In this document: positions 44,296 to 55,370 of the stretch, piece after piece
Position numbering within the stretch: the first letter of the stretch is position 1
How the letters are laid out: each line of letters starts with the position of its first letter
Origin: Haematobia irritans
Taxonomy: Eukaryota; Arthropoda; Insecta; Diptera; Muscidae
Length of the DNA stretch: 64,000 bases
Assembly: GCF_050003625.1 (NCBI RefSeq)
Contig: NC_134397.1
Span: forward strand, 67,182,669 to 67,246,668
Direction: 5' to 3'
Notes under the pieces: generated by a model
The model's database searches: none
What the model saw: the letters and a program-made list of their open reading frames with translations, nothing else
What the model was told of the DNA's origin: nothing
Position numbers and translations under genes: made by a program

Positions 44296-45950
44296 AAAAA
44301 CAAGTATAAACGGCCGTAAGTTCGGCCAGGCCGAATCTTATGTACCCTCCACCATGGATTGCGTCAATCGAATTACTTGGGTTGTTGTATCTTAATTCGT
44401 TTTCTAAATTGTGTGTTAGTCCATACGTGGTATACATTAGACAAAAAAAGTATGTGTAGGTAAGTCTACAAATAATTACGAATCGATATGGACTTTTGCA
44501 CGGTACGTAGGGAGCCAGAATTGCAATATAGGGGTCGCTTATATGGGGGCTATATACAATTATTGATATGGACCAATTTTTGTGTGATTGGGGATCGATA
44601 AATCTGAGAGCTATATATAACTATAGACATATATGCACCTAGTTAGGCATGGTTGTTAATGGCCATATACTAGCACAATGTTGCTCCTCCAAGAGGCTTC
44701 AAAACCTCCAAGAGGCTTCAAAACCAAATCTCGGGGGCTATATATGATTATGGACTGATATGGACCACTTTTGGCATGGTTGTTAAATATCATATACTAC
44801 CACCACGTACAAAATTTCAACCAGATCGGATGAATTTTGCTTCTCCAAAAGGCACCGGAGGTCAAATCTGGGGATCGGTTTATATGGGTGCTATATATAA
44901 TTATGGACTGATATGAACCAAATCCTGCATGGTTGTTGGATACCATATACTAACATCACGTACCAAATTTCAACCGAATCGGATGAAGTTTGCTCTTCCA
45001 AGGGGCTCCAGAGGTCAAATATGGGGATCGGTTTATATGGGGGCTATATATAATTATGGACCGATTTCGACCAATTTTTGCATGGGAGTTTGAGGCCATA
45101 TATTAACACCAAATTTCCAGTACCAAATTTCTACTGAATCAGATGAATTTTGGTCTTCCAAGAGGCTCCGGAGGTCAAATCTGGTGATCGGTTTATATGG
45201 GGGCTATATATAATTATGGACCGATGTGGACCAATTTGTGCATGGTTGTTAGAGACCATATACTAACACCATGTACCAAATTTCAGCCGGATCGGATGAA
45301 ATTTGCTTCTTTTGGAGCCCTCGCAAGCCAAATCGGGGGATCGGTTTATATGGGGGCTATATATAATTATGGACCGATGTGGACCAATTTTTGCATGGTT
45401 GTTAGAGACCATATACTAACACCATGTACCAATTTTCAGCCGGATCGGATGAAATTTGCTTCTCTTAGAGGTCTCACAAGCCAAATCGGGGGATCGGTTT
45501 ATATGGGGGTATATATATATAATTATGGAGCGATGTGGACCAGTTTTTGCATGGTTGTTAGAGACCATATACTAACACCATGTACCAAATTTCAGCCGGA
45601 TCGGATGAAATTTGCTTCTCTTAGAGGCCTCGCAAGCCAGATTTGGGGGTCCGTTTATATGGGGGCTATACGTAAAAGTGGACCGATATGGCCCATTTGC
45701 AATACCATCCGACCTACATCAATAACAACTACTTGTGCCAAGTTTCAAGTCGATAGCTTGTTTCGTTCGGAAGTTAGCGTGATTTCAACAGACGGACGGA
45801 CGGACGGACGGAGGGACGGACATGCTCAGATCGACTCAGAATTTCACCACGACCCAGAATATATATACTTTATTGGGTCTTAGAACAATATTTCGATGTG
45901 TTACAAACGGAATGACAAAGTTAATATACCCTATGGTGGAGGGTATAAAA
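44296..45950 (+). mobile_element. Family B DINE-like element, complete
   Basis: 5' AACAAGTATAAACGGCCGTA, TTCGGCCAGGCCGAA, TACCCTCCACCATGG; monomers of 153 bp in the right half; ACGGACGGACGGACGGAGGG at 45791-45815; 3' TACCCTATGGTGGAGGGTATA at 45927-45947. The 228-codon frame at 45197-45883 reflects the unit length. Confidence 0.92.
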
Positions 45951-46150
45951 ACAAGTATATACGGCCGTAAGTTCGGCCAGGCCGAAGCTTATGTACCCTC
46001 CATCATGGATTGTGTAGAAACTTCTTCTAAACACTGCCATCCACAATCGAATTACTTAAGTTGCGGTAACGCTTGCCGATGGCAAGGTATCTTAAAACCT
46101 CCTAACCCCATCTTCTAAATTGTATGTCCATACGTGGTATATATTAAATC
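45951..46150 (+). mobile_element. Family B 5'-end fragment
   Basis: Hairpin TTCGGCCAGGCCGAA and TACCCTCCATCATGG placed head to tail between two complete B elements; about 200 bp. Confidence 0.85.
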
Positions 46151-47610
46151 AAACAAGTATATACGGCCGCAAGTTCGGTCAGGCCGAATCTTATGTACCC
46201 ACCACCATGGATTGCGTAGAAACTTCTACGAAAGACTGCCATCCACAATCGAATTACTTGGGTTGTGGTATCTTAAAACTTCTTATTCCTGCATGGTTGT
46301 TGGATACCATATACTAACATCACGTACCAAATTTCAACCGAATGGGAAGTATTTTGCTCTTCCAAGGGGCTCTGGAGGTCAAATCTGAGGATCGGTTTAT
46401 ATGGGGCCTATATATAATTATGGACCGATATCGACCAATTTTTGCATGGGAGTTTGAGGCCATATATTAACACCACGTACCAAATTTCAACTGAATCAGA
46501 TGAATTTTGGTCTTCCAAGAGGTTCCGAAGGTCAAATCTGGTGATCGGTTTATATGGGGGCTATATATAATTATGAGCCGATGATGACCCATTTTTGCAT
46601 GGTTGTTAGAGACCATATACTAACATCACGTACCAACTTTCAGCCATATCGGATGAAATTTGCTTCTCTTAGAGGCCTCGCAAGCCAAATCGGGGGATCG
46701 GTTTATATGGGGGCTATATATAATTATGGACCGATGTGGACCAATTTTTGCATGGTTGTTCGAGACCATATACTAACACCATGTACCAAATTTCAGCCGG
46801 ATCGGATGAAATTTGCTTCTCTCAGAGGCCTCGCAAGCCAAATCGGGGGATCGGTTTATATGGGGGCTATATATAATTATGGACCGATGTGGACCAATTT
46901 TTGCATGGTTGTTAGAGACCATATACTAACATCACGTACCAAATTTCAGCCATATCGGATGAAATTTGCTTCTCTTAGAGGCCTCGCAAGCCAAATCGGG
47001 GGATCGGTTTATATGGGGGCTATATATAATTATGGACCGATGTGGACCAATTTTTGCATGGTTGTTCGAGACCATATACTAACACCATGTACCAAATTTC
47101 AGCCGGATCGGATGAAATTTGCTTCTCTTAGAGGCCTCGCAATCCAAATCGGGGGATCGGTTTATATGGGGGCTATATATAATTATGGACCCATGTGGAC
47201 CAATTTTTGCATGGTTGTTAGAGACCATATACTAATACCATGTACCAAATTTCAGCCGGATCGGATGAAATTTGCTTCTCTTAGAGGCCTCGCAAGCCAA
47301 ATTTTGGGGTCCGTTTATATGGGGGCTATACGTAAAAGTGGACCGATATGGCCCATTTGCAATACCATCCGACCTACATCAATAACAACTACTTGTGCCA
47401 AGTTTCAAGTCGATAGCTTGTTTCGTTCGGAAGTTAGCGTGATTTCAACAGACGGACGGACGGACGGACGGACATGCTCAGATCGACTCAGAATTTCACC
47501 ACGACCCAGAATATATATACTTTATGGGGTCTTAGAGCAATATTTCGATGTGTTACAAACGGAATGACAAAGTTAATATACCCCCCATCCTATGGTGGTG
47601 GGTATAAAAA
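46151..47610 (+). mobile_element. Family B DINE-like element, complete
   Basis: 5' AAACAAGTATATACGGCCGC with hairpin TTCGGTCAGGCCGAA; a deletion junction AAACTTCTTATTCCTGCATG shared with 39319-40773; five 153-bp monomers; ACGGACGGACGGACGGACAT; 3' TACCCCCCATCCTATGG and TGGTGGGTATAAA. Contains a 337-codon repetitive open frame (46554-47567), almost the same product as the inverted sister copy. Confidence 0.94.
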
Positions 47611-47752
47611 TAAAGTTAATAAAAAATTAAAAAAAAAATCTTCCCCGCTGGGATTTGAACATGTACCTTTTGACTTTTTCGCTTCCATGGAAGTTCTTTT
47701 GAGAAGGTGCAAATTACGAGAATTTTTAATTTTTTCTTTAATTTTTAATAAA
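47611..47752 (-). repeat. Possible tRNA-like remnant
   Basis: On the minus strand, ATGTTCAAATCCCAGCGGG resembles a B box, and upstream TTCCATGGAAGCGAAAAAG could be a decayed D-arm. No A box can be defended. Surrounded by A/T runs as in a SINE. Confidence 0.3.
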
Positions 47753-48582
47753 AAACAAGTAAGGCAAGTCTAAAGTCGGGCGGGGCCGACTATATTATAC
47801 CCTGCACCACTCCGTAGATCTAAATTTTCGATACCATATCACATCCGTCAAATGTTTTGGGTGCTGTATATAAAGGTTTGTCCGAAATACATACATTTAA
47901 ATATCACTCGATTTGCACAGAATTTGATAGACTTCTACAAAATCTATAGACACAAAATGTAAGTTGGCTAATGCACACAAAAAAATTTCACGAAATTTTT
48001 TCCAATTAAAATTTTAATTGAGTTTTAAAAAATATTAAATTAAAAATTTAATTGATTCAACAAATTTTTTAATTGAAACAAAAATCAATCACAAAAATAA
48101 TAGTATCAATTAATTTTTTAATTGGATCAATTAACTTTTTAATTGATACTATCATTTCTGTGATTGAAGACATTTCAATTAAAAATTAATTGGATCAATT
48201 ATTTCGTGATTGAATCAGAAAAAATTTATTTTGTGTGTGCACTAGGGTAATTTTAGTAAAGAAATATGGGAAACGTTTAAATCTGAAGCAATTTTAATGA
48301 AACTTCGCAAAAGTTTATTTATGATTTATCGCTCGATATATATGTATTAGAAGATTAGAAAAATTAGAGTCATTTCTACAACTTTTCGACTAAGCAGTGG
48401 CGATTTATTTTTGGTATTTGACCATTTTTGTCGAAATCAGAAAAATATATATCTAAATCTGAACCGATTTCAACCAAATTTGGCACGCATAGCTTGCGAA
48501 TTCTACTCCCTGTGCAAAATTTCATCTAAATCGGAGTTAAAAATTAGCCTCTGTGGTCATATGAGTGTAAATCGGGCGAAAA
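47753..48582 (+). mobile_element. Family A DINE-like element, 5' part, with nested MITE
   Basis: AAAACAAGTAAGGCAAGTC, GTCGGGCGGGGCCGAC, TACCCTGCACCACTC; interrupted by a MITE at 47977-48237; ends at GTGTAAATCGGGCGAAA where mariner sequence begins. Confidence 0.88.
47977..48237. mobile_element. AT-rich MITE with TGCAC target duplication
   Basis: 261 bp between TGCAC direct repeats (47972-47976 and 48238-48242). Ends ACAAAAAAATTT.. and ..AAATTTATTTTGTGTG are roughly inverted. The interior is built of ATTAAAATTTTAATTGA / CAATTAAAAATTAATTG palindromes. The uninterrupted target sequence (TAATGCACTAGGG) is seen at 38164 and 63750. Confidence 0.8.
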
Positions 48583-48930
48583 ACAATAGCCCAGTATTTC
48601 TCAATTGGGCGGAGCTCTGGCGTGTTGGCAGGGTTCTTGTCCTTGGGAACCACCTGCACGTTGTTGGCGGCGTACCACTCCATGGCCTTTTTACCGTAAT
48701 GGCAAGATGCTAAATCCGGCCAAAACAGTACGGAGTGTTTGAATAAACGCAGCAGGCGTTTTCACTCTTTCACGTAAATTTCTTGGTTGACAGTCCCGGA
48801 AGAAAATGCTGCTTTTCAAGCCACAGGTACAGATGGCTTGCCAAACCAGATATTTCTTTGCGAACTTTGTCAATTGTATGTGCTTGAAAATATCTGCTAC
48901 CTTTCCCCTTCCTTTTGCCGGACGTAAATG
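48583..48930 (-). pseudogene. DD37E mariner transposase fragment
   Basis: Minus-strand relic of the same transposase as 4256-5274. It contains AKGRGKVADIFKHIQLTKFA, KKYLVWQAICTCGLKSSIF, then a frameshift near the middle, FWPDLASCHYGKKAMEWYAA, NNVQVVPKDKN and PELRPIEKYWAIV. The second Asp and the Glu are both intact and 37 residues apart, confirming DD37E. N-terminal DNA-binding part, C-terminus and TIRs are missing. Embedded at the broken end of a family A element. Confidence 0.92.
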
Positions 48931-49116
48931 CATTAAACGTTATACGAGGTTTAGGCGGGTTTCGTCAAAGTGTTTATTTATATATCTCAAAGGACATCAG
49001 GCGATGATGATCAAAAATTAAAATTGATATGATGTCTTCATTTGAACCATACGCACTACAAGACTTAAAAAATATTAAACACTTAGAAAAATCGGATGAT
49101 AATAGCAACCTATAAC
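48931..49116. other. Spacer, no clear feature
   Basis: Short AT-rich piece; 48957-48975 might still be mariner (GACGAAACC on the minus strand) but too diverged to be sure. Confidence 0.4.
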
Positions 49117-49430
49117 CAATGGTTAGCATGCCCGCCTTGCATACACAAGGTCGTGGGTTCGATTCCTGCTTCCACCGAATACCAAAAAGTTTTCCAGTAA
49201 TGCTGGTGACATTTCTGAGGGGTTTAAAGTTCCTCTAAGTGGTTTCACTGCAATGTGGAACGCCGTTCGGACTTGGCTATAAAAAGGAGGTCCCTTGTCA
49301 TGGAGCTTAACATGGAATCGGGCAGCACTCAGTGATAAGAGAGAAGTTCACCAATGTGGTATCACAACGGACTGAATAGTCTAAGTGAGCCTGATACATC
49401 GGGCTGCCACCTAACCTAACCTAACCTATA
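49117..49430 (+). mobile_element. tRNA-derived SINE
   Basis: Same family as 32593-32914 in plus orientation: ACCAATGGTTAGCATGCCCG (A box, first bases lost), GGTCGTGGGTTCGATTCCTG (B box), GGTGACATTTCTGAGG, CGGCTATAAAAAGGAGG-like TTGGCTATAAAAAGGAGG, CATGGAATCGGGCAGC-like ACATGGAATCGGGCAGC, and the LINE-shared tail GGACTGAATAGTCTAAGTGA ending in TAACC repeats. This copy keeps the longer tail, which links the SINE to the LINE at 42986-43334. Confidence 0.92.
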
Positions 49431-49504
49431 GAACAGAAGTAATAGAAATTTGTTTAAAATAATAACAACAGCCGAATTTATATGTGTATTTTATGTTTTA
49501 GCTC

Positions 49505-50222
49505 TAAGATTGGCAATATCGTCCTGAAATTTTGCACAGATTCGTCTTTTGCCTGCACGCAGGCCAAGTTATAAGATGGACTATGTAGGTTCAGGTTTTG
49601 ATATAGCTCCCATATAAACCAATCCCCCTATTTGGGGTCTTGGGCTTCTAGAAATCTACAAGATTTTTAGGACCACAAAGAGGTGCGCCTAAAATAGTAT
49701 GTATCAGGCCACGTTTTGGTATAGCCCCCATACAGATCGATCTCCCAATTTTATTTCTCGAGCTTCTAGAATCCGTAGTTTTTATCCAATTTGCCTGAAA
49801 TTCGAAATCTAGAGGTATTTTACGATCACAAATAGGTGTGTTGAAAAATGGGGTGTATCGGTCCATGGTTTTGTATAGACCGATCTCTCGATTTTACTTC
49901 TTGAGCTTCTAGAATTCATAGTTTTTATCCAATTTACCTGAAATTTGAAATCTAGAGGCTTTTTAGGACTATATATAGGTGTTACGAATATATTGTGTAT
50001 CGGTACAAATTTTTATATATCCCCCTTATTAACCCGCTCTCCGATTAGGGGTCAAGATTCTGTAGGCTTTTCAGAACCACAATTAGGCGTGCTTAATTTA
50101 GTGTGTATCATGTTTTTTGGCATAGCACCCATATAGACTGATTTCCCAAATTTACCTCCTTCGGAATATATAAATTGCTTTAAACTGAAGGTACCGGCCG
50201 AATTTACTGCTGTATATACTTA
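49505..50222 (-). mobile_element. Family C element, 3'-truncated
   Basis: Minus-orientation C monomers (GATATAGCTCCCATATAAAC; ATCCAATTTGCCTGAAATTC), more diverged than the other C copies, then the C 5' end in decayed form (ACCGGCCGAATTTACTGCTG, TATATACTT). Confidence 0.8.
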
Positions 50223-50312
50223 AATATCACCACCACTATAGCATTTCCTTTTTTTTTTTGTTTGAGTGTATCTAAACTTGATCCGATTGTTATATCCAGC
50301 ACCAAAATCAGG

Positions 50313-50573
50313 GAGCCCCGTGGTGCAATGGTTAGCATGCACGCCTAGCATACGCAGGGTCGTGGGTTAAAAGCCAAATTCGAGCAAACACCAAAAAGTT
50401 TTTCAGCGGTGGATTATCCCTTTTTAGTAATGCTGGTGACATTTCCGAGTGTTTCAATGCTTTCCTAGGTGGTTTCACTGCAATGTGGAACACCATTCGG
50501 ACACGGCTATAAAAAAGAAGGTCCCTAAAATATCGGGCTGCCACTATACCTACATTAACCTATCCTATATCCC
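50313..50573 (+). mobile_element. tRNA-derived SINE, diverged
   Basis: CCCCGTGGTGCAATGGTTAG (A box), GGGTCGTGGGTTAAAAGCC (B box destroyed), AGCGGTGGATTATCC, TAATGCTGGTGACATTTCCG, GGTTTCACTGCAATGTGG, CGGGCTGCCACTATACC. Internally deleted relative to the other copies. Confidence 0.88.
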
Positions 50574-50697
50574 TTATATTGGTATTTTCGGACCACAAAT
50601 AGGTGTACCGTATATGGTGTGTATCGGTCCATGTTTAGGCGAGATCACCCTGGGTTCCATGGAGGTGGGTAATGAGCATTCGTCCCGGCCGATGTTT
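50574..50697 (+). mobile_element. Family C-like fragment
   Basis: GGTATTTTCGGACCACAAAT, GTGTGTATCGGTCCATG, then GGTGGGTAATGAGCATTCG and GTCCCGGCCGATG, a decayed C 5' end on the minus strand. Separated from 49505-50222 by the SINE. Confidence 0.6.
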
Positions 50698-51560
50698 TGT
50701 TGATATCAATTCACTTTTTTATGTTTGTATGTAACAATAAGTTTTATAGGCTTGTAATATAAAATAAAAGAATTTGTTATGAAAATTGTAAAATGCCTAA
50801 TATTTTCGACACCGCCACGCTTAGCATTTTTGCTTTTTTTTTGCTTTTACCAAAAAATGTCAACAACACAAGAACCTGCAACTTTATTTAATGGAACTCT
50901 GCTGAATTTCCACTTATCATCTGTGATTATTTACTTTAAAAACTTAATTTGTTAGATTTTGTTTAGGAAGAATTATTCGTTGTTTGTGGTCGAAAGGCCT
51001 CTGAAATGTGTGGCTTAATTAAAAGTAAGTACATCTCACAGGCACTCTTCCTTTATTACTTCCTTGAAAACTTTTCAGTTTTGTTTTGTAAACAAATTTA
51101 ATTTTGGGTATTTTTAGGAAACCTATTAATGGCCTTGGTGGGTGGAGCCGGTGGCTGTTATGGGTTTTGGGAAGTTTATTTATGCATTGGCTGATTCGCA
51201 AGAAAACAAGAATGGGTTCTGGCAGTATAGTAAAATGAAGCCTCTGATGTAATTTTGTAAATGGAATGCATACCAGTCTAAGTTAAATTAAATTTGTCAA
51301 GACATTAATGGGAAAAACTACGCCAATGATTTCTAAAGAAAACTTGCCAAAGTAAGAATTTCAAATTCAGTTTTTTCTTTCTTTTCAAAAGCACACATAA
51401 AAGCAAGAAAACGCGAAATTTTAATGAAAGTGTTAGGTACAATGCATAATGAAGATGGTAGGAACAAAATGCAAAAGTTTAACTAAAAATCGTTTAATTT
51501 AAATTCAAATCAAACTTGAAAAATATAATAATAGAAAAATAAAAAATATTCAAAAAAATA
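50698..51560. other. No recognisable feature
   Basis: Non-repetitive by eye; no significant coding frame; no RNA gene. Possibly unique intergenic DNA. Confidence 0.5.
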
Positions 51561-51564
51561 ATAA

Positions 51565-51664
51565 AATTGAATCAATTATTTTTTTATTGAATATGTTTTC
51601 AAAATTAATATTGGAGGGTACATAACATTCGGCCTGGCCGAAACTTACAGTCGTATATACTTGT
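51565..51664 (-). mobile_element. Short DINE-like 5' end (subtype I), inverted
   Basis: CCAATATTAATT on the minus strand next to GGAGGGTACATAACATTCGG, hairpin TTCGGCCTGGCCGAA and AGTCGTATATACTTGTT. Nearly the exact inverse of 63452-63538, including the flanking ATTCAATAAAAAAA segment. Confidence 0.82.
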
Positions 51665-51965
51665 TCTTCAATGAGATGTGTATATTAATGCTACTCCTTG
51701 TATAATATTTGAAGCAAATAAAGCTGAAACTTTTCATTCTGGGGTCAATTGAATTCATATCGGGCCAATGATAAATCTGAGCTGATTCTGACCATATTTG
51801 GCATACCTAGCTATAATGTCAATTTCCCGAAAATCGAAATGGAACTCTGGCTTCTAGGTCCATATTAGTGAATATTCAGGGACAGATATATTATATCCAA
51901 AATAAAACCGATCCACATACTTGTTAGAAATTTAAAGTTGTTTGCAATTAAATTGGGACCTATAT
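51665..51965 (+). mobile_element. Degenerate family A monomers
   Basis: AAATCTGAGCTGATTCTGAC, ATATTTGGCATACCTAGC and TATAATGTCAAT recall family A monomers, strongly mutated, without ends. Confidence 0.5.
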
Positions 51966-51966
51966 T

Positions 51967-52196
51967 TTGGACATGTAGCGTATGAGGTATTTTATTTAAC
52001 TCCGTATTAAATAACATATTTATATAAATTATACGCACCAGGGTGTCAAAATGTTATTTCTATAGAAAATTTTGTCCAAATTTGGACATGTAGCGTATAA
52101 GGTATTTTATTTAACTCTGTATTAAACAACATATTTATATATATCATATGGACCAGGGTGTCAAAATTTTATTTTTGTAGGAATTTTTGCCAAAAA
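51967..52196 (+). repeat. 115-bp tandem duplication
   Basis: GGACATGTAGCGTATGAGGT at 51969 and GGACATGTAGCGTATAAGGT at 52084, two units 115 bp apart, each ending in 29-bp repeat units. Probably arose together with the adjacent minisatellite. Confidence 0.85.
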
Positions 52197-54330
52197 TTAT
52201 ATTTCTATAGAAAATTTTGCCAAGAATTTTTTTCTATAGAAAGTTTTGTAAAAATTCTAGTTTATTAAAATTTTCGTCAAAATTTTATTTCTATAGATAG
52301 TTTTTTCAAAATTTAATTTCTATAGAAAATTTTGTCAAAATTTTATTTTTATAGAAAATTTTGCCAAAATTGTATATCTATATGTCAAAATTTTATGTCT
52401 ATAAACATTTCTTCAAAATTTTATTCCTAAAGACAATTTTGTTAAAATGTTATTTCTATAGAAAATTTTGTTAAAATGTTGTTTCTATAAAATTTTTTTT
52501 ATAATTTTATATCTGTAGAAAATTGTGACAACACTTTATTTCGATACAAAAAGTTTGTCAACATTTTATTTCTATAGAAAATTTTGTCAAGAATTTATTT
52601 CTACAGAAATTTTTGTCAAAAGTTATTTCGATAGAAAATTTTGTCAAAATTTTATTTCTATAGAAAATTTTGTTAAAATTTTATTTCTATAGAAAATTTT
52701 CTCATAATTTTATTTCTATGGAACATTTTTACAATATTTTATTTCTATACAAAATGTTTGTCAAAATTTTATTTCTATAGAAAATTTTGTAAAAATTTTA
52801 TTTCTATAGAAAATTTTGTGAAACATTTTATTTCAATAGAAAATTTTGCAAAAATTGTATATCTATAGATGTTTTGTCAAAATTTTATGTCTATAGAACA
52901 TTTTTGCAAAATTCTATTTCTATAGAAAAGTTTGTTAAATGTCATTTCTATAGAAAATTAGCAAAAATTTTATTTGTATAGAAAATTTTCTCATAATTTA
53001 ATTTTTATAGAACATTTTGACAACATTTTATTTCTATACAAAAAGTTTGTCAACATTTTATTTCTATAGAAAATTTTGTCAAGAATTTATTTCTACAGAA
53101 ATTTTTGTCAAAAGTAATTTCGATAGAAAATTTTGTCAAAATTTTATTTCGTATTGTTGTTGTTTTTTTTTTATTTCTATAGAAAATTTTGTCAAGATTT
53201 TATTTCTACAGAAATTTTTGTCAAAAGTAATTTCGATAGAAAATTTTGTCAAAATTTTATTTCTATAGAAAATTTTGTTAAAATTTTATTTCTATAGAAA
53301 ATTTTGTTAAAATTTTATTTCTATAGAAAATTTTGTCAAAATTGTATTTCTATAGAAAATGTTGTCAAAATTTTATTTCTATAGAAACTTTTGTCAAAAT
53401 TTTATTTCTATAGAAAATTTTGTCAAAATTTTATTTCTGTACAAAATTTTGTCAAAATTTTATTTCTATAGACAATTTTGTTAAAATTTTATTTCTATAA
53501 AAATTTTTGTCAAAATTTCATTTCTATAGAAAATTTTGTCAAAATTTTATTTCTATAGAAAATTTTGTCAAAATTCTATTTCTATAGAGAATTTTGTCAT
53601 AACTTTATTTCTCTAGAAAATTTTGTCAAAATTTTATTTTTTGGAAAATTTTGTCAAAATTTTATTTCTATAGAAAAATTTGTAAAATTTTATTTCTATA
53701 GAAACTTTTGTCAAAATTTTGTTTCTATAGAAAATTTTGTCAACATTTTATTTCTGTAGAAAATTTTGTCAAAATTTTCTTTCTATAGAAAATTTTCTCA
53801 TAATTTTATTTCTATGGAACATTTTGACAATATTTTACTTCTATACAAAATGTTTGTCAAAATTTTATTTTTATAGAATATTTTGTAAATATTTTATTTT
53901 TAATGAAATTTTTTTGCAAGTTTTATTTTTAAAGAACATTTTGTACAAATATATAATTTCTACTGAAAATTTTGTCAAAATATTATTTCTATAAAAAAAA
54001 TTTATTTCTTTTGAAAATTTTTGTTAAAATTTTATTTCTATAGAAAATTTTATCAAAATTTATTTTCTATACAAAAATGTTTGTCAAAATTTATTTCTAT
54101 ACAATTTTTTTGTCAAAATTTAATTCCTATACAAAATTCATTCTAAATTTTATGTTTTTATAAAATTTTGTCAAAATTTTATTTCTGTCGAAAATTTTGT
54201 CAATATTTGATTTCTATAGAAAATGTTGTCAAATGTCAAATTTTGTAATTTTTTTTCTATAATTTTTTTTTCAAATTTTTTTTCTACAGAAAATTTATTA
54301 AGTTCATAATTTATTAAGTTAAAAATCTAA
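52040..54330 (-). repeat. 29-bp minisatellite array, largest in window (2.3 kb)
   Basis: Around 75 units of ATTTCTATAGAAAATTTTG + TCAAAATTTT. The most regular zone is 53240-53620, where consecutive units differ by one or two bases, so recent expansion is likely there; both flanks are degenerate. A short T-rich break is at 53157-53170. Confidence 0.95.
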
Positions 54331-55370
54331 ACAAACATCAAGAGTCCCACTAATCTAGCGGAAAAAATCTACCGTGTATAGACTCTTTCAAGTGAATGGC
54401 CCAAATTTTCAAAAAGGTTGTCCCTTCCACGATCAAATATAGAATCTTTGTCTCGATGACATCCACAACCTTCTCTGAAAATTTTAAGTAAATCGGAGGA
54501 GGATCTCTACCCTTATTCAGATGTAAAAAAATGAGGTGCCCAATTTTCACAACAGGATCACCCTATACATTCTCTGAAATTTTCAAGTAAATTTCCCAGC
54601 CAAATTTTCAAAAAGTCTGTCATGGGTAGTCTCCCTCCCCGTCCAAATTGCAAATAAATCATGTATCAAGTACATGACTTCCTCTGTAAATTTAAATTAA
54701 ATCGGTATGTTTACCATGGGGGAGGCTCCCATCCACAAACGAATATCAAAAAATTATGTACCCAATTTTCATTTCATAACCTCCACCGAAGTCCTCTGTA
54801 AATTTAAAGTAAATCGAAGAAGTTTAGTTTTTTTTTCATAGTACTTAAAAAAGAGTCGGGCAAAGGGAAAGACCACCTCCCCGACCAAATATGTTATCAA
54901 AAAATAATTTGCCTAGAGGCAGATATAAAAAATGAGGTACCCATGCCCTGCTCATGTTTTCGTTCTTTCGTAAACTTCAAGTAAATCGTTTCAACCGTTT
55001 TCGAACTCATGCAAATCGGAAAATTTTACCTTAAATTTAAATTTCAAAAAGTTGGACAAGCTGGTGTTACCCTCTCCGACAGGTATCTCTCTCTACGTTC
55101 TCTGAAAATGTCCAGTAAATGAGTTCAGGCATTTTTGAGCTTACCCGCAACATACAAACAAACATAGTTCGGATTTTATATATATGTGGGTATAGTGCGA
55201 TGTGGTACATACATCACCATACTATACTCGTCAAGCCCAAATCGAGATGACCCATTTTGCTCATCTTCGAAATTTTATTTATTTTTGGTTATTTTTACTT
55301 GAATAGATAACAAACTGAATGGCAAAGTTATTGTATCCTTGCTTCAATGTTTGGGGATAAAAAAAAACAC
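54331..55370 (+). mobile_element. Degenerate DINE-like repeat J
   Basis: Repeated text TCTCTGAAAATTTTAAGTAA, CTCTGTAAATTTAAAGTAAA, TCTGAAAATGTCCAGTAAAT at irregular spacing of about 90-170 bp, then GGATTTTATATATATGTGGG, ACTGAATGGCAAAGTTATTG and a weak 3' hairpin GTATCCTTGCTTCAATGTTTGGGGATAAAA-like (55334-55362). The end pattern parallels the ACGGAATG.CAAAGTTAATATACCC..GGGTATAAAA end of B, so I place it as a distant relative. Confidence 0.55.

Noticed and set aside
46554..47567. 337-codon open frame as a real repeat protein
   Set aside because: The product repeats every 51 residues, the frame follows DINE-like DNA repeats, the antisense strand is also open, and changes between units alter amino acids freely (for example CCG/CAT in the QPDR/QPYR position).
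49405..49430. Telomere array (TTAGG)n
   Set aside because: Only three to four units, always at the 3' end of a SINE or LINE.
53017..53994. Phe/Tyr/Ile-rich peptides as small membrane proteins
   Set aside because: They are translations of the 29-bp minisatellite; similar peptides arise in several frames and arrays.
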